The notes beneath the pieces are model-generated. The model was not told the DNA's origin, did not search any database, and worked only from the letters and a program-made list of their open reading frames with translations. A stretch of DNA of 64,000 nt from Geomonas limicola (GTDB taxonomy: Bacteria > Desulfobacterota > Desulfuromonadia > Geobacterales > Geobacteraceae), in assembly GCF_014193675.1 (NCBI RefSeq), contig NZ_BLXZ01000010.1, positions 62,001 through 126,000 on the forward strand, written 5' to 3'. Positions 54,485-62,234 of this stretch are shown here, one piece after another. Numbering within the stretch: position 1 is the stretch's first letter; each line of letters opens with the position of its first letter. Made by a program: the position numbers and the translations under genes.

Positions 54485-56254
54485 ATGTTCCGCTTCGCAA
54501 AGCTCCCCCTCATCGTCTGCTCTTTGGTGCTCCTTCTCGGGGTGGTGGGCCCGGCGTGCGCCGCCGATCCGCTCGAGCTCGAGGTGACCGGCGTGGAGGG
54601 GGAGGCGCTTAAGAACGTGCAGCAGGCTCTCGCGCTCCCCCCCGGGCTGGTGCGCGACGGCAAGGTGGACCGGCTCTGGCTGGACCGCTTCGCGGGGCGT
54701 GCCGCCGAGCAGGCCCGGCAGGCCCTGGAACCCTTCGGTTACTACCACGCCGTGGTCGGGGTCTCCGTCGAGGAGGACCGTGGGCGGGGGCGCTACCGGC
54801 TCCTGGTCCGGGTGGCGCCGGGGACGCCGGTACGGGTGAGCCAGGTGGAGGTGGGGGTCACCGGTCCCGGGGCCGGCACCTCGGAACTGGTCGGCCTCTC
54901 GCGCGCCTTTCCCCTCGCCAAGGGGGACATCCTCCTGCAACCGGAGTACGACCGGGCCAAGGGGGGGCTCAAGGCGACCGCGGTGTCGCTTGGCTACCTC
55001 GATGCCGATTTCACCCGCCACGAGATCCGCATCTCCCCGGGCGAGGTGGAGGCCCGCATCGCGCTTACCCTGGAGACCGGGCCGCGCTACTACTTCGATG
55101 GGGTCAGCATCGAGGGGGCTCAGGATTACCCCGAAGAGTACCTGCGCCGCTTCGTGACCTTCAAGGAAGGAGAGGTCTTCTCCAACGCGAAGCTTGCCGA
55201 GACCCAGCTCAACTTCACCAACTCCGAGCGTTTCAAACAGGTGGTGGTGAACCCGCAGAAGGAGCAGGCCCGGGATCACAAGGTGCCGGTCCAGGTGGTG
55301 CTCGCCCCCGCGCCCCGGCGCAGCATCCGTCCCGGCGTGGGGTACGGTACCGATACCGGGGCCCGCTTCACGGTCCGTTTCCGGGACCTGAACCTCTTCC
55401 ACCTCGGGCACGACCTCGACCTCAACCTCTACGCCGCCCAGCGCCTGCAAGGCTTCGCCGGCCGCTACACCATCCCCAGCCCCCGCGACATCAAGACCTC
55501 CACGGTTTTCCAGCTGAACCTGCAGCAGGAGGACGTGGGGACCTACCAGAGCAAGCTCGTCGCGGTCGAGGTAGACCGCAACCGCAGTTTCAAACGGGGC
55601 GAGTTAGGGACCGCCTACGTCAAGGTGCAGGAGGAGCGCTTCACCATCGGCGCCCAGGACTCCACGTCGCGCCTGGTGCTCCCGGGCTTTCGCTTCTCGA
55701 AGGAGTACTTCGACAACCTGGTGCGGCCCCGCCGCGGCTACCGCTACATGGTCGACCTCAGGGGGGCGCACCCGGCACTCGGCTCGGACTCGGCCCTCGC
55801 CCAGGCGATCGTCGAGGGGAACGCGCTTCTGCCGCTCCCCTGGCGCCTTGCCCTGCAGCTACGCTCCCGGCTGGGGGGGACCCTGCTCGCCGACCCCCTG
55901 GGAGATGTCCCCCCCTCGATCCGTTTCTTCGCCGGCGGTGATGAGAGCGTGCGCGGCTACAGCTACCAGAGCCTGGGCCCCCGGGACGCCACCGGCCAGG
56001 TGGTGGGGGGACGGCACCTGATCTTCGCGAGCGCCGAGCTGCAGCGCTACCTCTTCGAAAACTGGGGGGTCTCCACCTTCTTCGACACCGGCAACGCCTT
56101 CAGCGACCTGAACCGGATCAAGCTCTACCAGGCCTTAGGGGTCGGGGTGCACTACTATACCCCGGTGGGGGGGCTGAACCTCTCCCTGGCCCATCCGCTG
56201 GACAGCGGCTGGACCCGCTACCGCATCGTGTTCACCGTGGGGTTCCAGCTATGA
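54485..56254 (+). CDS. tamA: TamA outer-membrane BamA-family translocator
   Basis: This 589-residue protein uses ATG 54485, which gives a signal peptide (FAKLPLIVCSLVLLLGVVGPACAA). POTRA domains follow (e.g. PLELEVTGVEGEALKNVQQAL, YYFDGVSIEGAQDYPEEYLRRFVTFKEGEVF), then a C-terminal 16-stranded barrel with FFAGGDESVRGYSY, the conserved VRGY of BamA/TamA proteins, and a barrel-end Leu. Length and three-POTRA layout match TamA. It works with TamB in outer-membrane protein or lipid export. It overlaps tamB by four bases. Confidence 0.93.
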   Translation: MFRFAKLPLIVCSLVLLLGVVGPACAADPLELEVTGVEGEALKNVQQALALPPGLVRDGKVDRLWLDRFAGRAAEQARQALEPFGYYHAVVGVSVEEDRGRGRYRLLVRVAPGTPVRVSQVEVGVTGPGAGTSELVGLSRAFPLAKGDILLQPEYDRAKGGLKATAVSLGYLDADFTRHEIRISPGEVEARIALTLETGPRYYFDGVSIEGAQDYPEEYLRRFVTFKEGEVFSNAKLAETQLNFTNSERFKQVVVNPQKEQARDHKVPVQVVLAPAPRRSIRPGVGYGTDTGARFTVRFRDLNLFHLGHDLDLNLYAAQRLQGFAGRYTIPSPRDIKTSTVFQLNLQQEDVGTYQSKLVAVEVDRNRSFKRGELGTAYVKVQEERFTIGAQDSTSRLVLPGFRFSKEYFDNLVRPRRGYRYMVDLRGAHPALGSDSALAQAIVEGNALLPLPWRLALQLRSRLGGTLLADPLGDVPPSIRFFAGGDESVRGYSYQSLGPRDATGQVVGGRHLIFASAELQRYLFENWGVSTFFDTGNAFSDLNRIKLYQALGVGVHYYTPVGGLNLSLAHPLDSGWTRYRIVFTVGFQL

Positions 56255-59200
56255 AGCGGCTCGCGCGCTACCTCGCCATCGCCGTGCCGCTCGCCGTGCT
56301 GCTCACGGTGCTGGCGCTGGCCGCCGGCTTCGCCTGGCTGGTCGGGACGAGCGATGGTGCCCGTTTTGCCCTTTCGACCGGGGCGGGCGCTGCCGGGTAC
56401 CGGGTGAGTGCGGCGCGGGTGGAGGGGCGCCTGTGGGACCGGCTGCACCTTTCGGGAGTGACACTGGGAAAGCCCAGGCTTTCGGTCCGGGTACAGGATC
56501 TGGAACTCGTCTGGCACCCTCGGGAGCTCCTGGACTGGCGGCTTGCCGTGTCGCGGCTCGCCCTCTCCGGCGTCGTTATCCAGGACGACACCCCTTCCTC
56601 CACCAAGGCACCGGTGCTCTCCTGGCCCAGGCTCTCCGGGATGACCCGGCGCCTGAGCGGCCGCGTGGAGCACCTGGACGTTCGCCAGCTGAGCTACCGC
56701 AAGCAGGCCCAGGAAGCGGTGCAGGTGCAGCGGGCCGCCGCTTCACTCGAGTACCGCGAGGGGGAGTTGAGCGTCACGGGGCTCACCGCGCAGCTCCCCC
56801 AGGGGCGTGCCACCGGGGAGCTGGCGGCGGGGTTCTTCGCCCCGCGCCTCAAGGTCGACCTCGCCCTGGTGCCGCGCGCCGCGGTAAACGGCATGGACTC
56901 CTTTTCGCTGCAGGCGAGGCTTTCGGGGGGTAAGGCTCCCGAGCTCTTGGCCGGGACCCTTGCCGTGGCAGGGAAAAACCGCGGCCGGCAGCGCCTCGAG
57001 CTGACCGGCGGCCTCGCCATGACCCAGCACGCCTTCCTCCTGCGTGGTCTCAGGTTGGTGCGCCCCGGCGAGCGCGGCACCCTCGGAGGGCGGGGGAGCC
57101 TGACGCTCACCGCCGACGCCCCGCTGATCGCCCTCGACCTCACCGCCTGGGATCTCGACCTCAACGAGTTCCTGCACCGGCCGACCCGCCTTTCCGGAAC
57201 GCTCTCCTTTACCGGCACGACCGAACGATACCGCGGCAGCTTTGACCTGAAAAATCAGGGGCCGGGCTGGCAGACGGCCGCCCTCGCCGCGCGCTACCAG
57301 GGGACCGCGACCGCCCTCAGCCTGAGCCGCATCGCGGGGCAGGCCCTGGACGGCACACTCTCGGGGACGCTCGACCTCGACTGGCGGAAGGCGTTCACGG
57401 TGCGCGGCCGGCTGGGGGGGCGGGGGCTCAACCCGGCGCGGCTTGCGACCACCTGGAACGGGCAGGTCAACCTGGACCTGACAGCTGACCTGGTCCTCCC
57501 GAAACAGGGTCAGCCCCGCGGCAGGGTGGAGGGGCGCCTTTTGGAGAGCCGGCTGCACGGGCAGGAGCTCCAGGGGGGACTGGCAGCGGCCTTTGCCGGC
57601 GAGCGCCTCCGGGTAGAGCGCCTGCAGCTTACCGGGCGCGGCTTCGATCTCAAAGGCTCGGGCGACCTGGACCAGCGCCTCGACCTCACTGCCCGGGTGA
57701 GCGACCTCTCGCGCCTGGTCCCGAACAGCGCCGGAAGCCTGAACGCCGACGCCTGGGTGCGCTGGCGCGACCGGCGCCTCTCCGGGAGTGCGACCGGAAC
57801 GGGGGCCGGCCTCGTCGTTGCCGGTATCCGCGCCGCACAGCTGAGCTTCGCGGCGCGCCTGGGGGAGGCCCCTGCCTATCCCCTGCAGCTCGATGCCGCC
57901 CTCACCGGCGTGACGGCCGGCAGCTTCCGCGCCGAGAGCGCCCGGCTCGCCCTGGACGGCACCCTGGCGCAGCACTCGCTCGAGGCCCAGCTCGTGGGGC
58001 CGCTTGCATCGGCGCACCTCGCGCTTTCCGGGGGGTACCAGGCGGGCACCTGGAGCGGGACCCTCCGCGCGTTCTCGGGGCAGGACCGGGTCGGCCCCTG
58101 GCAGCTTGCCGCTCCGGCCCCGCTGACCGTGAGCGCCGAGCGGCTCTCGGTGGCGCAGCTGGTCGTGACCGGCCTGCCGCAGGAACGGCTGGAACTCTCG
58201 GGGGATCTGAGCCTGAAGGACTCCACCGGCACCCTGGCCGGCACCTTCAGCAGGCTCAACCTGGCGCGCGCCAATGTCTGGCTCTCGGGCAGCGAGCTCG
58301 CCGGTGTGAGCTCCGGAACCGTGAGCCTCACCCTCTTGCCGGGTGGCAAGGTTAAGGTTGCTGCCCGTGTCGAGGGCGCCGGCACCGTTACCGCCAACAA
58401 GCAGACCATCGGGATCGAGCGGCTGAACGCCTCGCTGGACGGCGGGAGCGCCGGGAGCCACGCCGTCCTCGACCTGGTGCTCTCCGGCGGCCTCGGTACG
58501 GCCTCCGCGGTCTTCGACTCGAAGGTCCCCGCCGCCCTGGCGCTTTCCGACCAAGGGGAGCTGAGCCTGCGCGTCTCCCAACTCGACCTGGCACTCCTCC
58601 GCCCGTTTCTCCCCCAGGGGGTACAGCTCACCGGGCGGCTCGCCGGACTGGCCAGCGGCAGGCTGAGGCCCGGTGGCAGGCTCGACCTGAAGGGGAACCT
58701 GGCCCTCTCCGACGGGCGCGGTTCCTGGATCAACGCAACCGATTCGCTGGCGGCCCAGCTGCAGAAGTTCGAGGTGAACTTCGCCTGGCGCGGCAGCAAG
58801 GGAGAGCCCGGGCACCTGCAGCTTGCCGGCGAGGCGGAGGCGAGCGGGGTCTACCAGTCCCAGGGGCGGCAGCTCGCCCTGGAGCGCCTGGGACTGCGCC
58901 TGGACGCCGACGACAGGGGGACCCGCGCCAGCGTGAACCTCGCCCTGGAAGGTGGGGCGGTCTTGCGGGGAAGCTTCTCCTTCACCTCACCCGCGACGCT
59001 CGCGCTCCCCGAGACCGGCGAGTTCGCCCTCGCCTGGGGCGGGATCAAGCCGGAGCTTCTGAAACCCTGGCTCCCCGGTTCCGTCAACCTGAGCGGGCTT
59101 CTGGGAGGCGAGGCGCGGGGCAGGCTCCTGCCCGGCCGGCGCCTGGAGCTCTCCGGCACGAGCGAATTCTCTTCTGGGGAGGCCGGCTGGCAGGGGAGCG

Positions 59201-60729
59201 GCACCCAGCTCACGGCTAAGCTCCGCTCGGCCTCGCTTCGCTTCGACTGGCGCGGCGAGAGCTTCACCGGGAGCCTCGATCTTGCGCTGGCACAGTACGG
59301 TTCGGCCCAGGGGCGCCTGGTGCTCCCGATCCCGGCCCGGCTCCCGGTGACCCCTAACCCCGCAGCCCCGGTCACCGGTTCCCTGAACGGTCGGGTCCGC
59401 GAACAGGGGGTGCTCACCTCGCTCTTCCCGGGACTTGTGCAGGAGAGCCATGGCGACCTCGAGGTTGCCCTCGCCCTGGCCGGCACCTGGGGAAGTCCGA
59501 TCCTGACCGGCGGGGTGACCCTGGCGAACGCCGGTGCCTACCTCCCCAGCGCCGGTATCCAGGTCGAGGACCTGGGGTTCCAGGCGACGTTGGGGAGCGA
59601 CGAGGTGCGCATCGAGGGGCTCAGGGCGAAATCGGGTGCGGGGCAGCTCGAGGGGAACGCGCTCTTCCGGCTCAAGGGGTGGCGGCTGGCGAGCTACAGC
59701 GTCGTCTTGAACGGCGAGCGCTTCCAGACGGTCTACCTTCCCGAGCTGCAGCTTCTCACCTCGCCGCACCTGCGCATCGAGGGGGAGGAGTCCCGGGTGA
59801 CCATCCGCGGCGAGATTGCCGTGCCGGAAATGCTCATCTCCGGTCCCCCCACCCACTCCGCCGTGGGGACCAGTCCCGACGTGGTCCTCGAGGGAGCGCC
59901 TGAGGCGGCCCCGGGCAAGAAGTTCCCGCTCGAGGTGGACGGCCAGATCCGCCTCGTCCTGGGGAACAAGGTCCAGGTCAAGGCCGCTGGGATCGATGCC
60001 ACCCTGGGAGGCGAGATGGAACTCGCCTTGGCCGGTATCGACCACATCACCAGCCGCGGCGAGATCCGAGTGGTCAAGGGGCGCTACCGGACCTACGGCA
60101 TCGACCTCGACATCGTGCGCGGCCGGCTCTACTACGTGAACGACCCGGTGGAACGCCCCACCCTGGACATCCTGGCGCTGCGCACCGTGACGGATGTGAA
60201 GGCGGGGACCGAGGTGAAGGCGGGGGTGACGGTCGCCGGGACACTGGGGTCGCAGGTAGTGAAGCTGTACTCCGAGCCGGCTCTCCCCGAGGTGGACATT
60301 ATGGCCTACATCGTCCTCGGGCATCCGCTGGGAAGCAGCAGCGCCGATCAGGCGATCCTGGTCGCCGGGGCGGCCAGTTCGCTTTTCTCGTTGGGCCAGT
60401 CCGAGTCCCTGCAGACGCAGATCCAGGACCGCCTGGGACTGAGCGTTTTGGGACTGCAGACGGTGGATCAGAGCACCACCGGGCGCATGGGGTACAAGGA
60501 GATCGCGATGACCCCGCCGGGGATGGCCCCCAGGGCGCAGACCTCAGAGTCGCTTCTCACCGTGGGAAAATACCTGACCCCTCGACTCTACCTGAGCTAC
60601 GGCCGCTCGCTGGTCACTGGCGGCAACCTCTTCCAGCTGCGCTACGACATCTTCCGGCACTGGCAGATCGAAACCCAAAGTGGCAGCGAAAGCGGTGCCG
60701 ATATCTATTACAAGCTGGAGTTCGACTGA
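56251..60729 (+). CDS. tamB: TamB translocation and assembly module protein
   Basis: This 1492-residue protein has one N-terminal membrane anchor (YLAIAVPLAVLLTVLALAAGFAWL). A very long beta-rich body follows with repeating strands, forming the hydrophobic groove of the AsmA/TamB superfamily. The conserved C-terminal DUF490 region (about 1150-1492) includes GEIRVVKGRYRTYGIDLDIVRGRLYYVNDP, DVMAYIVLGHP-like VDIMAYIVLGHPLGSSS and LYLSYGRSLVTGGNLFQLRYDI. TamB bridges the two membranes and is implicated in phospholipid transport. Start ATGA-overlaps tamA. Confidence 0.95.
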   Translation: MKRLARYLAIAVPLAVLLTVLALAAGFAWLVGTSDGARFALSTGAGAAGYRVSAARVEGRLWDRLHLSGVTLGKPRLSVRVQDLELVWHPRELLDWRLAVSRLALSGVVIQDDTPSSTKAPVLSWPRLSGMTRRLSGRVEHLDVRQLSYRKQAQEAVQVQRAAASLEYREGELSVTGLTAQLPQGRATGELAAGFFAPRLKVDLALVPRAAVNGMDSFSLQARLSGGKAPELLAGTLAVAGKNRGRQRLELTGGLAMTQHAFLLRGLRLVRPGERGTLGGRGSLTLTADAPLIALDLTAWDLDLNEFLHRPTRLSGTLSFTGTTERYRGSFDLKNQGPGWQTAALAARYQGTATALSLSRIAGQALDGTLSGTLDLDWRKAFTVRGRLGGRGLNPARLATTWNGQVNLDLTADLVLPKQGQPRGRVEGRLLESRLHGQELQGGLAAAFAGERLRVERLQLTGRGFDLKGSGDLDQRLDLTARVSDLSRLVPNSAGSLNADAWVRWRDRRLSGSATGTGAGLVVAGIRAAQLSFAARLGEAPAYPLQLDAALTGVTAGSFRAESARLALDGTLAQHSLEAQLVGPLASAHLALSGGYQAGTWSGTLRAFSGQDRVGPWQLAAPAPLTVSAERLSVAQLVVTGLPQERLELSGDLSLKDSTGTLAGTFSRLNLARANVWLSGSELAGVSSGTVSLTLLPGGKVKVAARVEGAGTVTANKQTIGIERLNASLDGGSAGSHAVLDLVLSGGLGTASAVFDSKVPAALALSDQGELSLRVSQLDLALLRPFLPQGVQLTGRLAGLASGRLRPGGRLDLKGNLALSDGRGSWINATDSLAAQLQKFEVNFAWRGSKGEPGHLQLAGEAEASGVYQSQGRQLALERLGLRLDADDRGTRASVNLALEGGAVLRGSFSFTSPATLALPETGEFALAWGGIKPELLKPWLPGSVNLSGLLGGEARGRLLPGRRLELSGTSEFSSGEAGWQGSGTQLTAKLRSASLRFDWRGESFTGSLDLALAQYGSAQGRLVLPIPARLPVTPNPAAPVTGSLNGRVREQGVLTSLFPGLVQESHGDLEVALALAGTWGSPILTGGVTLANAGAYLPSAGIQVEDLGFQATLGSDEVRIEGLRAKSGAGQLEGNALFRLKGWRLASYSVVLNGERFQTVYLPELQLLTSPHLRIEGEESRVTIRGEIAVPEMLISGPPTHSAVGTSPDVVLEGAPEAAPGKKFPLEVDGQIRLVLGNKVQVKAAGIDATLGGEMELALAGIDHITSRGEIRVVKGRYRTYGIDLDIVRGRLYYVNDPVERPTLDILALRTVTDVKAGTEVKAGVTVAGTLGSQVVKLYSEPALPEVDIMAYIVLGHPLGSSSADQAILVAGAASSLFSLGQSESLQTQIQDRLGLSVLGLQTVDQSTTGRMGYKEIAMTPPGMAPRAQTSESLLTVGKYLTPRLYLSYGRSLVTGGNLFQLRYDIFRHWQIETQSGSESGADIYYKLEFD

Positions 60730-60879
60730 TCTTTGCGAGCAGGGACTGAAAGTGTGCGGGTAGTCCGTGACACTGAGGCAGCACCAACTACAGGGGCATC
60801 CTTGCCAAACAGTAAACACCCGTCATACTCTAAGTGACGGACCCTTACTTCCCGCAAACGATGTGAGAGGAGGATCGCC

Positions 60880-61101
60880 ATGAAATGCCCGGTATGCAGG
60901 AACCAGTTACAGACCGCCACGAACCTTCATTCAGAGGGATTCACCGAGGGGATCACCGAATGCAGCGTCTGCGGTGCGGCCTGGTCGGTGAACCACGGTG
61001 TCACCGAGATCATCAAGGATCCGCAGCTCGAGTCGTTTTTGGAGGCGCAGACCGAGTGCGTCGAGGGAGACGACTACGGCCTGGAAGGACGCGACAAGTA
61101 G
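60880..61101 (+). CDS. Small Zn-ribbon (Trm112-like) protein
   Basis: This 73-residue protein starts at ATG 60880 with AGAGGAGGATCGCC upstream. Two CxxC pairs, CPVC and CSVC, 24 residues apart, form a zinc ribbon, followed by the acidic tail ECVEGDDYGLEG. The motif WSVNHGVTEIIKD recalls Trm112-type sequences but the protein is not a clear match. A nucleic-acid or partner-binding role is possible. It is monocistronic, closed by a terminator. Confidence 0.83.
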   Translation: MKCPVCRNQLQTATNLHSEGFTEGITECSVCGAAWSVNHGVTEIIKDPQLESFLEAQTECVEGDDYGLEGRDK

Positions 61102-61128
61102 GTGATACCCACCCCATCCGGTACGACA

Positions 61129-61169
61129 AAAGCGCCCCCTGCCTCGCAAGAGAGAGGGGGCGCTTTTTT
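61129..61169 (+). terminator. Intrinsic terminator after the Zn-ribbon gene
   Basis: AAAGCGCCCCC (61129-61139) pairs with GGGGGCGCTTT (61156-61166), with six T in a row at 61164-61169. Confidence 0.93.
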
Positions 61170-61288
61170 GTGTACGGACCAAGATGTCCTCTGCCCCCCT
61201 CTCGTCAGGGGGGCATCCGCCTCCCTCCTGATTGACACCCTGCCGCTTTGCGGGTAACCTGACCCGCCAGCTTAACGAGGTGATATTC

Positions 61289-62170
61289 ATGACGACACTC
61301 AACCTGATCGGCTGCGGCGCAGTGGGACGCACCCTCGGGCGCCTCCTGCACGAGGCCCGGCTCTGCGAGGTCGGGGAGATCCTGACCCTCTCGCCTGAGA
61401 GCGGGGCCGCCGGGGCGCGCTTTATCGGCTCCGGTCGCCCGGTTACCGACTATGCAGACCTGCGTCCTGCCGAGCTCTACCTGGTCGCCGTCCCCGACGA
61501 CGCGATCGCCGGGTGCGCGGAGCTCCTGGCCGCCTCGGGGAGGCTTCCCGAGGGGTGTGTGGTCTGCCACCTCAGCGGCGCGCTTGCCAGTTCGGTCCTT
61601 GCCCCGGTTGTTGCGGCAGGGGCCCGGATCGCCTCCCTGCACCCGGTAAAGAGTTTCGCCGATCCGCTGCGGGCCGCGGCGGAGTTTCCCGGGACCTGGT
61701 GTGCCGTGGAGGGTGATCCCGCGGCGCTGGAGTTGGTGGAGGCGCTGTTTCACGCCCTGGGTGCCCGGCTTTTCGCCATCGATCCCGCCTTCAAGACCGT
61801 CTACCATGCCGGGGCGGTGCTTGCCTGCAACTACCTGACCGTGCTGGTGGAACTTGGGCTGCGGGCCTTCGGCCGCGCCGGCGTGGAGCCAGAAGTGGCG
61901 CGGCAGGTGCTCGAACCGCTGGTCTCGGGGACGGTGGACAACATCTTCCGGATCGGGACGGCAGGGGCGCTTTCCGGCCCGATAGCCCGCGCCGACCTGG
62001 GGACGGTGACGCACCAGCTTGCCGCCCTGGAGAGCTGGGACCCTTCGGTAGCGGAACTCTACCGGCAGCTGGGGTTGGTCGCCGTGGAACTTGCCGGTGC
62101 CAAGGGGAGCGCGACCCCTGGGAGGCTTGCCGTACTCGGAGAACTGTTGCGGAACGAGGAAAAGGTGTAA
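61289..62170 (+). CDS. DUF2520 NAD(P)-binding Rossmann-fold protein
   Basis: This 293-residue protein uses ATG 61289 (GAGGTG upstream); an earlier in-frame ATG at 61232 lacks a site. The NAD(P) motif NLIGCGAVGRTLGRLL is N-terminal, with YLVAVPDDAIAGCAELL, CHLSGALASSVL and ASLHPVKSFADP as DUF2520 family blocks. A helical C-terminal dimerisation domain follows (YHAGAVLACNYLTVLVELGLRAF). The layout resembles ketopantoate reductase and related 6PGDH-type enzymes. The substrate is not known. Confidence 0.88.
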   Translation: MTTLNLIGCGAVGRTLGRLLHEARLCEVGEILTLSPESGAAGARFIGSGRPVTDYADLRPAELYLVAVPDDAIAGCAELLAASGRLPEGCVVCHLSGALASSVLAPVVAAGARIASLHPVKSFADPLRAAAEFPGTWCAVEGDPAALELVEALFHALGARLFAIDPAFKTVYHAGAVLACNYLTVLVELGLRAFGRAGVEPEVARQVLEPLVSGTVDNIFRIGTAGALSGPIARADLGTVTHQLAALESWDPSVAELYRQLGLVAVELAGAKGSATPGRLAVLGELLRNEEKV

Positions 62171-62187
62171 GGCGGGGAAGGGGAGGG

Positions 62188-62234
62188 GGCTGCAGCGCTC
62201 CCCTTCCCGGAGAGCGCTGCAGCCTGAGCGTTTT
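62188..62234 (+). terminator. Hairpin with T-tract after the DUF2520 gene
   Basis: GGCTGCAGCGCT (62188-62199) pairs perfectly with AGCGCTGCAGCC (62213-62224). Five T follow five bases later, at the convergent chemoreceptor stop. Confidence 0.75.
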